Shown here: positions 1 through 9,294 of the stretch, in pieces
Position numbering within the stretch: position 1 is the stretch's first letter
How the letters are laid out: every line of letters begins with the position of its first letter
DNA from: Bacillota bacterium
GTDB lineage: Bacteria; Bacillota; Clostridia; Lachnospirales; Lachnospiraceae
Assembly (NCBI GenBank): GCA_023414355.1
Contig: JAEZOB010000040.1
Span: 287,149 to 351,148 of the forward strand
DNA length: 64,000 bases
Direction of reading: 5' to 3'
Made by a program: the position numbers and the translations under genes
Notes under the pieces: model-generated
The model's input: the letters and a program-made list of their open reading frames with translations, nothing else
Databases searched by the model: none
What the model was told of the DNA's origin: nothing

Positions 1-54
1 GCAAAGAGCAGCTATGAACTTAAAGGTATTGAGTTTAAGAGTTTGCAACCATAG
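1..54 (+). CDS. 3' end of an upstream gene (partial)
   Basis: Frame 1 is open from the window edge and ends at a TAG at 52-54, giving a 17-residue C-terminal tail that includes YELKGIEFKSLQP. The stop lies 25 bases before the next gene's start, so the two are probably co-transcribed. The product cannot be identified from so short a piece. DNA methyltransferases are a common neighbour of Z1 genes in other genomes, but nothing here proves that. Confidence 0.4.
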   Translation, partial: AKSSYELKGIEFKSLQP

Positions 55-78
55 TTTATATAATTGGAGGAGAGTAAT

Positions 79-2262
79 ATGGTTTTTGGGGAGCATTATA
101 AAACCAAATGCGAGGAAACAAATTATAGTAAAGAACTTAAAAAGTGTATCGAAGAAGCCTGTGAGTACTGTATTTCAAATATTTGTTCTGAAAACTTGGG
201 AAATCCGAATTATAAGGGAGAGCATCCTTTGATGCTTTTGGGAAAAATTCAAAGCGGAAAGACGCGAGCATTTACAGGATTAATGGCATTGGCCTTCGAT
301 AATGGATTTGATTACGTGTTTATTCTTACAAAAAATAGTAAGGCTCTGGTTGAACAGACCTATAAACGCATGCGTAAAGAATTTAGACCATTCATTGAGA
401 AGGATGAAGTGGATGTTAGCGATATTATGAAATTGCAAGACGAACTAACCCCATATGAATTAGAAAAAAAGCTTATTATTGTGGCCAAAAAGCAGAAAGA
501 CAATCTTGAGAGGATTGTAAATTTTATCAAAGATTCAATGATTAATGGGACAAAAAATTGCCTTATCATTGATGACGAAGCAGATACTACTGGTATTGGA
601 TTTGAGAAAGTTAAAGATACAACGGATGAATTTGACCTTAGAACGGTAGCAGCGGAAGTTAATAGAATTAGAGGAAGTTTAGATGGATGTGTATTTGTTC
701 AAGTTACAGCTACACCGTATGCTCTGTATTTACAGCCTGAATTTGATGGTACTGCAATAAAACCGATAAAGCCCAAAAAAACGGTATTGGTTCCATCGGG
801 TGAAGCTTACATCGGTGGAGAGTATTATTTCCTTGAGTCTAATCAAGAAGATAGCCCAGGTAGATTCATTTTTGAAGAAGTTTCTGATGAAGAACAGGAA
901 ATTGCATCGGCTAAAGCAACCGACCGCAGAAGATTTAAAGAAGAAGAAATATTAATTAGAGAGGATAGATTGCCACGCTTTAAGCGCGGTATTGTTAACT
1001 TTATTATGGGTGGGTGCATCCTTTCAAAGAATGATATAAAAAGGAAATATGCATATGTAATCCATACAGCTGTGTCGCAGCAAGCACATGATAGAATAGC
1101 TGAGATTACCAAAGTATTCATGGAGCAGATTAAAGAGAATCTACCTGAACATGAGAAACAAATAAAAACTTTGCTTTTGGAAAGCTATCAAGATATTGAA
1201 AAATCAATAACTGCATATGGATTTACTATGCCTGAACTTGAACAGGTCGAAAGGGATTTTCATTTGGCATTACAACAAGGGGTAAAAATCAGTGTTATTA
1301 ATGCCAATGATGATATAAATAAATATTTAAATGAAGATACCGGAGAGCTAAGACTGCGTACCCCGTTTTCAATATTTGTAGGGGGACAAGTTCTTGATAG
1401 GGGGATTACAATTCCTAATATGGTTGGCTTTTATTACGGACGAAATCCGAAAACTATGCAGCAAGATACTGTTATGCAGCACTCACGGATGTTTGGATAT
1501 AGAGATAAAGAGTTGCTAGCAATTACTCGCTTTTATACAACACGAAAAATTTATGAGAGTATGGTGAAAATAACAGAGATTGATGTTGCCCTCAGGGATG
1601 ATTTTGAAAATGGACGATTCGAAGATGGGGTCTACTTTATTGAACGGAAAGGAGAAACTCCGACTACAGCTAAAATTGTACCGTGTTCACCGGGTAAGAT
1701 AAGTGTCTCTAATGTGGTATATTTAAAACCATCATCAAGAATTCTTCCTGTAGGATTTTTTCCAAAGGCAAAAGCTATATCAGATAATGTTGTCAAGAAA
1801 GTTAATCGGATTATTGATGATATCATGCCACGAGAGCAAAGGGAAGCTGAACTCATTGATTTGCATGTTGCTGATAAATTAATAGAAGAGGTTTTTAGCT
1901 GTCTGAATATGGATGAGGATACAAATAGATTTATAACTGCAGATAAAATGATTTCTGTCTTGAGATATCTTTCTAAGCAAAATGATAAATGTTATTTAAT
2001 AGTAAGAAGAAATAGGAATATGCCTAAATTCACAAGTGATGGGTCTAGGTACATAGATTCCCCAGATAATGGACGGGATGAAAGAAATCTTGCAAGAAAA
2101 GTTGCAATTGATGTCCCGTGTCTAGTTCTTTTACATCAGAATGGAGAAGGAGAGGGATGGAAGGGAAGAGAGTTCTGGTGGCCTATATTAACAGTTCCCC
2201 AGAATGCTCCTAAGACTATATATGCACTGACCGATATGGGCGGTAGAATAAGAAGAAAATAA
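79..2262 (+). CDS. Z1 domain protein (SF2 helicase-like ATPase, defence-associated)
   Basis: This is a 727-residue protein. Walker A is GKIQSGKT (about 55-62) and the Walker B/DEAD-like motif is IIDDEAD (about 163-169). The SF2-like motif VTATP lies near 209-213, the motif V-like GGQVLDRGITI near 435-445, and the arginine-finger motif MQHSRMFGYR near 466-475. The last two are typical of the Z1 family, which occurs next to MutL/GHKL ATPases in bacterial conflict systems. The ATG at 79 is chosen because GGAGGAG lies 6 bases upstream; a TTG at 64 would put that SD inside the gene. It probably remodels or translocates on DNA together with the next two gene products (inference). The low GC suggests horizontal transfer. 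Confidence 0.85.
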   Translation: MVFGEHYKTKCEETNYSKELKKCIEEACEYCISNICSENLGNPNYKGEHPLMLLGKIQSGKTRAFTGLMALAFDNGFDYVFILTKNSKALVEQTYKRMRKEFRPFIEKDEVDVSDIMKLQDELTPYELEKKLIIVAKKQKDNLERIVNFIKDSMINGTKNCLIIDDEADTTGIGFEKVKDTTDEFDLRTVAAEVNRIRGSLDGCVFVQVTATPYALYLQPEFDGTAIKPIKPKKTVLVPSGEAYIGGEYYFLESNQEDSPGRFIFEEVSDEEQEIASAKATDRRRFKEEEILIREDRLPRFKRGIVNFIMGGCILSKNDIKRKYAYVIHTAVSQQAHDRIAEITKVFMEQIKENLPEHEKQIKTLLLESYQDIEKSITAYGFTMPELEQVERDFHLALQQGVKISVINANDDINKYLNEDTGELRLRTPFSIFVGGQVLDRGITIPNMVGFYYGRNPKTMQQDTVMQHSRMFGYRDKELLAITRFYTTRKIYESMVKITEIDVALRDDFENGRFEDGVYFIERKGETPTTAKIVPCSPGKISVSNVVYLKPSSRILPVGFFPKAKAISDNVVKKVNRIIDDIMPREQREAELIDLHVADKLIEEVFSCLNMDEDTNRFITADKMISVLRYLSKQNDKCYLIVRRNRNMPKFTSDGSRYIDSPDNGRDERNLARKVAIDVPCLVLLHQNGEGEGWKGREFWWPILTVPQNAPKTIYALTDMGGRIRRK

Positions 2263-2318
2263 AAGGTTGATATTTTATAGCATATTATTAAAAACAAAAA
2301 TACTGCGAGGAATAGTCA

Positions 2319-4802
2319 ATGGTAAAGACAATAACAGATACAAAGATATATAAATTATTAAAAGCTCGAAACAGTGTATTTATTAACTTGGTCGATGAGG
2401 TACATAATTATGCATATGATTTATTACCAAAAATCAATAATGTATTCTCTAACTATACGGGTCATGGCATTACACACTCAATTAATGTTATGGAGTATAT
2501 GTTTGATTTTTGTGATGATACAGATGAGTTAAGCGACTTAGAACTAGCAGCAATTATTTATGTTGCGTTACTGCATGATATTGGTATGGTAGTTACAGAA
2601 GATGAAATAGTAAGTATTAAAAAAGAAGAATTAAATCTTGAGGGAAGAAAATACTCACAAGTTCTAAAAAAATATAATAATGAATTAATAGCCTTACAAG
2701 AGTGTATTCGCCCCGTTCATGCAATACGTTCAAAGAACCATATTATTAATGCAATTGATGAGAAACTTTTTATTATACCTGGATATACAAATGTATCATT
2801 TGCCGATGATATTGCATATATATGTCAAGCTCATAATGAAAATTTTGAATGGATAACTGGACATTTGTCCAATGACCTTATAAAGGGAACTTATATGATT
2901 AATTCACAGTATATAGCGATTTTGCTTAGACTAGCGGATTATTTAGATATTGATGAAGGAAGAGCACCACTATATTTATTTCAGTTTTTAAACCCCAAAG
3001 ATTATGGTAAGCAAGAATGGTTGCAGCATTTTATCATAGATAACAAGGAAAAGATAGTTCTAAATAGTAAGACCGGGTTAAAGAACATTGAGTTTTATGG
3101 TGAAAGTGCTAATCCAAATATACATAGAAAGTTATTAAAATATTTTGACTTAATAAATGATGAATTAATTCGAGCAGTTGAATTATCCGAAAAATTTCTG
3201 GAAAAAAAATATCTTCTTAATATTAAACCAACAGTTTTAAATAAGATTCGTACAAAAGGTTTTAATTTTTCTGATTTTAGACTTACGCTTGATTATAAAG
3301 CTGTTACCAGTCTTTTGATGGGAGAGAATATTTATGGTAATGCAAGATTTGGACTTAGAGAATTAATTCAAAATTCTATTGATGCATGTAAGGTAATGCT
3401 AGAGGAATCTAAAAGTAGGATGGAATTTAAATTCAATCCTTATCAACCATTTATAAATATTATTATAGATAAAGATAGGAACCAAATTACCCTTTTCGAC
3501 AATGGTAGGGGGATGTCGATAGATATTTTAAAGAAGTATTTTCTAAATGTCGGAGTATCATATTATGTATCTGATGATTATTTGTTAAAAGGAAATCGAT
3601 ACAATCCAATCGGTAATTATGGTATTGGTTTCTTGGCTTGTTTTATGTTATCTGATAAAGTCAGTGTTATAACAAAATATTATGAGGATAATGAAGTCAA
3701 TAGAATTGAATTCGAAAGAAGTAGTGAGTATATATGTTTAACATTTGAAAATACACCTCGTCCTCAAGGGACCGAGATTGTATTGGATTACGAGCAGTTT
3801 TTTCAGATTTTTGATAACAAAATTGTAAATATTAAGAATTTCATTCAGAAAAACTTTTTAAACAGTGATATTCCAATTAAAATAGTCATTTTGGAGGATG
3901 GGAATGTTCAAACAGAAGATATCCAATTAGATTCGGTCTCTACACAATGTGTAAATGGAGTTGTTCTAGATTCTTATCTTATTGACGTTGAAGCCAGAAT
4001 CGAATTTAGTTATAAGGGAATTAATTTTGCACAATATCTTTCTGACATTAATGGTAATACTTGTTACCGATATGATGAAGATACTAATTATCTGAAAATA
4101 GAGGATAGATTAGACCCAAAATACTATTTAAATAATTTTATAAAGGATGGAGTAGTGCAATATATATCTATACCAATTATTTCACAAAACCAAAAGAGTA
4201 ATTATGACAAAGTATTTGATGTACTAGAAGATTTTGATGAAACTCTAGAAAAAATTGATTATGAAACGATAGATATAGTATCTATGAATAGAGATATATA
4301 CTTTGATTCATATTTTGTTGAGCGTGAGGAACAATGTATTTTTGGAAATTATTTGTATGAAGATATTTGTAAATCAACTGGGCATGCAAAAGACGTACCA
4401 ATTAAGGTAGAAGTACATGAGCAAAAAGTTATTCAAGGAAATGGAGATATGATTGTACCATATAGCACTGACATACCATTTGATGGGCAATATATCTTCA
4501 ATCATAAGGATTTTATATATGTGAAATATGTATCAATTCCTGATGCGATGATTAAAATTCCATTTTTAATTGATGGAATTCAATTAAAGAGTGCAGCTAT
4601 AAATGTGAAAAATAGAAACATTATACCTAATGTTTCTAGAAACAATATAAGTAAGCAACATAATTTGGATTTAGCGTATGCAATTGGAAAGGCAATTCAT
4701 TTATGGATTTTGGAAAATGTAGCATTTAGTGAGGAAGAAAAAATATTGATAAGGAACTTTATAAATGCATGTTATTTTGAAGACAACTTTTGCTTGAAAT
4801 AA
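2319..4802 (+). CDS. HD-domain protein fused to a GHKL (Hsp90/MutL-like) ATPase
   Basis: This is an 827-residue two-part protein. The N-terminal 300 residues carry an HD phosphohydrolase-like pattern: HGITHS (49-54), LLHDIG (84-89), CQAH (168-171), and LADYLDIDEGR (204-214). The middle holds a GHKL ATPase with an N-box RELIQNSIDAC (346-356), G1 box DNGRGM (393-398) and G2 box GNYGIGF (431-437). The C-terminal 350 residues are likely the transducer and dimerisation parts. GHKL ATPases of this kind accompany Z1 proteins in defence modules. An HD half could hydrolyse a nucleotide or simply bind one. The gene starts 56 bases after the Z1 gene and ends 41 bases before the Rad50-like gene. Confidence 0.82.
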   Translation: MVKTITDTKIYKLLKARNSVFINLVDEVHNYAYDLLPKINNVFSNYTGHGITHSINVMEYMFDFCDDTDELSDLELAAIIYVALLHDIGMVVTEDEIVSIKKEELNLEGRKYSQVLKKYNNELIALQECIRPVHAIRSKNHIINAIDEKLFIIPGYTNVSFADDIAYICQAHNENFEWITGHLSNDLIKGTYMINSQYIAILLRLADYLDIDEGRAPLYLFQFLNPKDYGKQEWLQHFIIDNKEKIVLNSKTGLKNIEFYGESANPNIHRKLLKYFDLINDELIRAVELSEKFLEKKYLLNIKPTVLNKIRTKGFNFSDFRLTLDYKAVTSLLMGENIYGNARFGLRELIQNSIDACKVMLEESKSRMEFKFNPYQPFINIIIDKDRNQITLFDNGRGMSIDILKKYFLNVGVSYYVSDDYLLKGNRYNPIGNYGIGFLACFMLSDKVSVITKYYEDNEVNRIEFERSSEYICLTFENTPRPQGTEIVLDYEQFFQIFDNKIVNIKNFIQKNFLNSDIPIKIVILEDGNVQTEDIQLDSVSTQCVNGVVLDSYLIDVEARIEFSYKGINFAQYLSDINGNTCYRYDEDTNYLKIEDRLDPKYYLNNFIKDGVVQYISIPIISQNQKSNYDKVFDVLEDFDETLEKIDYETIDIVSMNRDIYFDSYFVEREEQCIFGNYLYEDICKSTGHAKDVPIKVEVHEQKVIQGNGDMIVPYSTDIPFDGQYIFNHKDFIYVKYVSIPDAMIKIPFLIDGIQLKSAAINVKNRNIIPNVSRNNISKQHNLDLAYAIGKAIHLWILENVAFSEEEKILIRNFINACYFEDNFCLK

Positions 4803-4843
4803 AAGTTTCAAATACTTATAACTTTTTATTAAGGAGAATGGGT

Positions 4844-5599
4844 ATGGACGATTTAGCAAAACATGAGATTTATAAATGGGTGAATCAATTAGAGGTTACG
4901 AATTTATCAGAATATGACATAACTATAATAAATATTATAATTAAAAATTTTGATGAAATAGCAGCAGTAGGTATAGCAAGGGGTAAGCGCGCAGAATTAA
5001 TAGGAAAACATATCAATGAGCAAAAATGTAAAACAGATAAAGATATAATTTGTATTATCGAACTGGAAAACGTAAATCAGGATACTATTGTTCGTATCGA
5101 TGAAATGCAGATTGAATCATTCAGAGGATTTGTCAATAAAACTATCTTTGACTTTACGAAACAATACACTTTTTTATACGGTCCTAATGGTGCAGGAAAA
5201 TCTAGCATGTGTGAAGCATTAGAGTATAGTTTACTTGGAACTATTGAAGAAGCAAATGCAAGAAAAATAAGCGTTGATAAATACATAGAAAACAAAAATA
5301 CAAGTAAAGTCAAGAAGCCTATTGTACTATGTGAGTATATTAATCAACAAGATAAAAATCCGGCGGTAGCAAATTTTGACCGTTATAAGTTTGCTTTTGT
5401 TGAAAAAAACAGAATTGATAAATTCTCTCATATAGATGCAACGACTGGCAAAAGCCAAAATGAAAGGTTGGCAGCTCTTTTTGGTTTATCTGAATTTACT
5501 GATTTCATAAATGGATTTACAGATGATTTTGACAGTAGATATATTAAACTGGAAACAGTGATTGAAAAAGAGTATGAAATGAAAAAAATTGAGATATAG
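4844..5599 (+). CDS. N-terminal half of a Rad50/SMC-like ATPase, cut by an amber stop
   Basis: These 251 residues carry an unfamiliar N-terminal segment of about 85 residues, then a start typical of Rad50/RecF-like ATPases (QIESFRGFVNKTIFDF) and a Walker A GPNGAGKSS at about 113-121. Translation ends at TAG 5597-5599 just as a coiled coil begins. The following codons continue in the same frame into the C-terminal half without any shift, so the two pieces are one 884-codon gene split by a single nonsense codon. The start at 4844 has AAGGAG 7 bases upstream; an ATG at 4790 overlaps the preceding gene and has no SD. Walker B is in the downstream half, so this piece alone should not hydrolyse ATP. 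Confidence 0.75.
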   Translation: MDDLAKHEIYKWVNQLEVTNLSEYDITIINIIIKNFDEIAAVGIARGKRAELIGKHINEQKCKTDKDIICIIELENVNQDTIVRIDEMQIESFRGFVNKTIFDFTKQYTFLYGPNGAGKSSMCEALEYSLLGTIEEANARKISVDKYIENKNTSKVKKPIVLCEYINQQDKNPAVANFDRYKFAFVEKNRIDKFSHIDATTGKSQNERLAALFGLSEFTDFINGFTDDFDSRYIKLETVIEKEYEMKKIEI

Positions 5600-5617
5600 C
5601 AATATAGTAAAAGAAAG

Positions 5618-7495
5618 TTGGACATTATTAAGGAGAAAGATGATTTAAAGGCCTGCGAAAGTGAGTTGATTAAAGAATTCTCAGAAAATGGTGTCACTAG
5701 TTTAGAAGATGCCATTCTGCTCTTAAAGAATGGTGATAAAGGGGTAATACCAGAACTATACAATACTATAAATAGTAACAAGCTGGTTGAAATTGATATT
5801 AATTGGGCGTGTCAACTTGATGAGGCAGTAAAAGAAATTTCTTATTATCTTGAGAAGACGGAAGATTGTGAAGTAAAACTGATGGATACTGCGATAAATA
5901 TGGACATGCATAAAATATATACACTCGTAAATCATATTGAGAATAGTCTTGATGCCAGTATTTGCCCGTTGTGTAAAACGCCAATTGAAAAAGTTGTAAT
6001 TAATCCTTTTGAAAATGCAAGAAATGAAATGATAGGTATGAAATTAGTAGATGATATAAAAGCACAAATTAAAGAATATGCTGCCAATATAAAATACTGT
6101 ATTTCTTATATAAATCAATTATTAAGGCAAATGCCAAAAAATCCAAGTTCTTTTTCTGAAGCGTATGGAGCTTTATGTATTGATGAATTTGAAACAGAAG
6201 ATTTTATAAAAAGCGCTGAATTTCGAGGGAAAATTAGGGACCAGGTTGCAGATATAAATCAATTATTATTGCAAAAAGAGAACTTAATAGAAAACATTAA
6301 TTCTTATAATTTGGAAGTAAGAGAAAAAAATAGAAACAATGCAGAAAAATTAGGATATTATAATGAAATATATGACAAACTGATTGTTTGTAAAACGAAA
6401 GAAGAAGCGATAAATTGTGAAGAAGAGAGTGTTACTAATGTAATTAAGGAATTTGAAATAAATAATTCTGAAATATTGGATAAGATAGCCAAGGAAAAAG
6501 CAGAAATAGATTTTAATACAAAGATGGTAAAAAGCTACGAGAGAATTCGAGAAATGATGGTTATATATAAGGATAAATTACCATTGGATTTAGCTAATAA
6601 CTTATCAGAAAAAGTTACTGATTATTATAATTTCATAAATCATGATGATGCTGACTTTGAAAAGGTTGAAAAATTTACTTTACCTAAAGCAGTCAACGAA
6701 AAAATTAACATTAAATTAAAAGATGGAATTGAAACAGATGCATTACAAGTACTTAGTGAAGGTCATATAAAAATACTCGGTTTATCTATCTTATTATCAA
6801 AGACTAATCAAGAGAATATTAATTTTATGATATTTGATGATATAGTAAATGCCATTGATGATGACCATAGAGATGGGGTTGCTGAATTACTTATGCGATG
6901 TGCTGATTTTGCATCAAAACAAATAATAATAACTTGCCATGGAGACCAGTTTATTACAAAACTTGAAGAAAAAATTGAATTAAAACAAAGAGATAAAAAA
7001 GTTAATAGATACTGTTTTTTGCCGGCAGATTGTTTAGAGCAACGAGGAGTTGTAATAAAATATACAGATGCAAAAGAGCCATTATCTATTGCACGAGATA
7101 AGTATAATAAAAATGAGTTAAAAGAAGCAGCAGCAAAATGCAGGCAAGCTACCGAGAGTATAACAAATAGGTTGTGGAAAAAGTTATCGGACAAATATTC
7201 TTACGAAATATCTGTTGCATTAAGGGGACCAAAGTCTATTCCGGACCTTAGCTCTGTTGTATTAGGGCTTATATCTGCAACCAATAAAAAGAAAATTAGT
7301 GGAGCGGAAGAGATAAACGCTGATTTGATTATTTTAAAAGATACATATAATTGGATGTTGTTAAATAAAGGAACGCATTTTGAAGATAATCAAAAAGAAT
7401 TTGAAAGAACAGATATTAGGCAATTAATTGAACTTTTGGAGAAGATGGACAAAGAAGTATCTGATTTGAAAGTTAATGTTACTTTATGCGTATAA
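5618..7495 (+). CDS. C-terminal half of the Rad50/SMC-like ATPase (zinc hook, signature, Walker B)
   Basis: This piece of 625 residues counts from a TTG at 5618 and is in the same frame as the upstream half. It contains a coiled coil, one CPLC zinc-hook motif (116-119), a second coiled coil, an ABC-type signature LSEGH (about 379-383), Walker B FMIFDDIVNAID (about 402-413) and an H-loop-like ITCHGDQF. A helical C-terminal extension of about 130 residues follows. Rad50-like proteins with a single zinc hook are common in phage-defence loci such as RloC-type and Gabija-like ATPases. Re-initiation at the TTG is conceivable, since an AAAGAAAG stretch precedes it, but the SD is weak. It may be a recent pseudogene or need stop read-through. 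The next gene begins 18 bases later. Confidence 0.72.
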   Translation: MDIIKEKDDLKACESELIKEFSENGVTSLEDAILLLKNGDKGVIPELYNTINSNKLVEIDINWACQLDEAVKEISYYLEKTEDCEVKLMDTAINMDMHKIYTLVNHIENSLDASICPLCKTPIEKVVINPFENARNEMIGMKLVDDIKAQIKEYAANIKYCISYINQLLRQMPKNPSSFSEAYGALCIDEFETEDFIKSAEFRGKIRDQVADINQLLLQKENLIENINSYNLEVREKNRNNAEKLGYYNEIYDKLIVCKTKEEAINCEEESVTNVIKEFEINNSEILDKIAKEKAEIDFNTKMVKSYERIREMMVIYKDKLPLDLANNLSEKVTDYYNFINHDDADFEKVEKFTLPKAVNEKINIKLKDGIETDALQVLSEGHIKILGLSILLSKTNQENINFMIFDDIVNAIDDDHRDGVAELLMRCADFASKQIIITCHGDQFITKLEEKIELKQRDKKVNRYCFLPADCLEQRGVVIKYTDAKEPLSIARDKYNKNELKEAAAKCRQATESITNRLWKKLSDKYSYEISVALRGPKSIPDLSSVVLGLISATNKKKISGAEEINADLIILKDTYNWMLLNKGTHFEDNQKEFERTDIRQLIELLEKMDKEVSDLKVNVTLCV

Positions 7496-7513
7496 TGAGA
7501 GGTGAAATAGACC

Positions 7514-8299
7514 GTGAGTGTTTTTGGGGAAGTACAAAGCCTATATAAAAACGGAAAAGAGTTTAGCAAAGATAAATATGCCATAAATAAGCTGGCTGAC
7601 ATATTGAGAAATATATCAGCAATTATAATACTCTTTTTACTACTTTTACAGTATTGGGATTTTATAGATGATTATAGTATAATAAAAATACCTTTGTTCG
7701 GAGACAGGCTTAGAGATGTTTTACATAAACACTCTTTTGTGTTATTCATTGTTTGGATAATATTTGATACCTTATCTACACCATTTTTTTCGAAAATAGT
7801 TGTTCTAATTGAATCTGAATGCAAAGTAAAATTATTGCCCTTGTGGAACACTATTGAAGATTTGTTTGAAATTAGTATTGCAAGTTTAATGGTTTTGTTT
7901 TCTGCCAATAGTTTTATAGAGTTTTATAATGGGTACAATGTATTAACAATAGAAAATCAGAAGGTATATGGATTAATAATTTTATATATATTTTTTGGAA
8001 TTATTAATTGGGTATATATTAAAAATAGTAATCGCTGGTATTATATTGAAAAGAGATATACTGATTATTTTGACATGAGCGGAAATAGAATAGCAGAAGA
8101 TGATAAGGTGATTTATTATGGGAAAATATATAAAATAATATATGCAAGAGAAGACGAAGTCATGAACTCTAAATTATGGTTAGTGGAAGATACTATTAGA
8201 ATTATCGATAAGGTTATTTTACTTGAAGACGCTGTTAAGGATGAGAAGGGTAAAATTAAGGTATATGAGTATGGCATGGGGGAAAAGGGAAGAAAATAG
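7514..8299 (+). CDS. Four-helix membrane protein of the Z1/GHKL cassette
   Basis: This is a 261-residue protein. Four hydrophobic helices are visible, around ISAIIILFLLLL, FVLFIVWIIF, ISIASLMVLF and YGLIILYIFFGIINWVYI. A polar, beta-rich C-terminal tail of about 80 residues (IAEDDKVIYYGKIYKI onward) is probably cytosolic. The start is GTG 7514, with AGAGGTGA 8 bases upstream. It is 18 bases after the ATPase gene, so surely in the same operon. No family is recognised. In defence operons such membrane subunits are often the killing effector or an anchor; that is an inference from position only. Confidence 0.65.
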   Translation: MSVFGEVQSLYKNGKEFSKDKYAINKLADILRNISAIIILFLLLLQYWDFIDDYSIIKIPLFGDRLRDVLHKHSFVLFIVWIIFDTLSTPFFSKIVVLIESECKVKLLPLWNTIEDLFEISIASLMVLFSANSFIEFYNGYNVLTIENQKVYGLIILYIFFGIINWVYIKNSNRWYYIEKRYTDYFDMSGNRIAEDDKVIYYGKIYKIIYAREDEVMNSKLWLVEDTIRIIDKVILLEDAVKDEKGKIKVYEYGMGEKGRK

Positions 8300-8380
8300 T
8301 TAATGATTATTAACGATAATTCTTTAAAAAATTGATAAAAACAAGCATTCTAGATTAGCGTGTACTATAGGAGTAATGAT

Positions 8381-9214
8381 ATGAAAATAGAATTAGATTT
8401 ATTGAACAATTCGTACGACTATTTAAAAGAATCAATAGAGTTATATGTAATTGCTGATGAAGACGGAACTCATGAAACTAAATTTAGTAACTACAATAAT
8501 AAAAGAAAATGGAAAATGGCATATATTACACTTGTTCTGGCCTTTGAATTACTAATAAAAGAGTGTTTACAAAGATATTCATCAATTTTAATATATGAAA
8601 ATATGGATACTCCTATCAATGAGCAAAGTAAAACAGTAACAGGCCCTAAGGGAGTTGAAAGACTATTAAATTGCAATCCGGTATTGTTAAACAATGAACA
8701 AAAGAATTTTATTAAAGAATGCATTAATAAACGAAATGCATTTGTTCACTATAACGCCATTGTAGATTCTGTAGAATTGAAACCCAAATATTGCAAATTG
8801 TATGAGATTTATTACAGCCTACATATTCATGAGTTAAAAAATGAAAAAATATTTGAAGAAATTGAATTAAAATATAGGCATCAGCACGGGAACATTCTTT
8901 ATTTTGCTGAGAATTTTGTGATTTTTAGAAATCAAGAAATGGATAAAGAATTTCAAGAGGAATTTTTAACAGAAATCGCAAATAATCATAAAGCAAAAAA
9001 CTATTTTGATAAAGATGGGAGAAATTATACTCGAATTCCATATGGAAACGAGAAATTCTTCAATTCTGAAACAGGACATGAATATTGCCCAGATTGTTGC
9101 GCGGCAATTGGTGAATATCATTATGAGCAATGTGATTTCGAAGTATGCCCGGCATGTGGTGGTCAAAAATTGTCGTGTGAGTGTGAATTAGAGATTTACT
9201 ATTCCCAAGACTAG
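8381..9214 (+). CDS. HEPN-like putative RNase with C-terminal zinc ribbon
   Basis: This is a 277-residue, mostly helical protein. KRNAFVH at 117-123 fits the HEPN catalytic motif R-N-x3-H (R118, N119, H123). It lies after a long helix pair, as is usual in HEPN RNases of abortive-infection and toxin systems. The C-terminus has a cysteine cluster: CPDC, then a stretch ending in CDFEVCPACGGQKLSCEC, a zinc-ribbon tail seen in many bacterial proteins. ATG 8381 has AGGAG 7 bases upstream; the longer frame from 8360 lacks an SD. It is 81 bases after the membrane gene, so may belong to that operon or be a separate unit. The HEPN call is motif-based. Confidence 0.6.
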   Translation: MKIELDLLNNSYDYLKESIELYVIADEDGTHETKFSNYNNKRKWKMAYITLVLAFELLIKECLQRYSSILIYENMDTPINEQSKTVTGPKGVERLLNCNPVLLNNEQKNFIKECINKRNAFVHYNAIVDSVELKPKYCKLYEIYYSLHIHELKNEKIFEEIELKYRHQHGNILYFAENFVIFRNQEMDKEFQEEFLTEIANNHKAKNYFDKDGRNYTRIPYGNEKFFNSETGHEYCPDCCAAIGEYHYEQCDFEVCPACGGQKLSCECELEIYYSQD

Positions 9215-9294
9215 CGCATGAAATATTTATATTGTTTTAGAAACAATGAACCTAATATATTTTAAACTGAAAATAATATTTAAAGGGGATAGAT

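Noticed and set aside
14..232. 72-codon frame at the left edge
   Set aside because: It overlaps the Z1 gene in another frame, and the Z1 frame has the SD and motifs.
5582..5599. Programmed frameshift at the A7 run before the amber stop
   Set aside because: Both halves are in the same frame; -1 and +1 slips quickly meet other stops, so only read-through or a mutation can explain the split.
5597..5599. TAG read as pyrrolysine or a recoded amber
   Set aside because: TAG is used as a normal stop by several other genes here (for example at 8299, 9214 and 13407), and no pyrrolysine machinery is visible.
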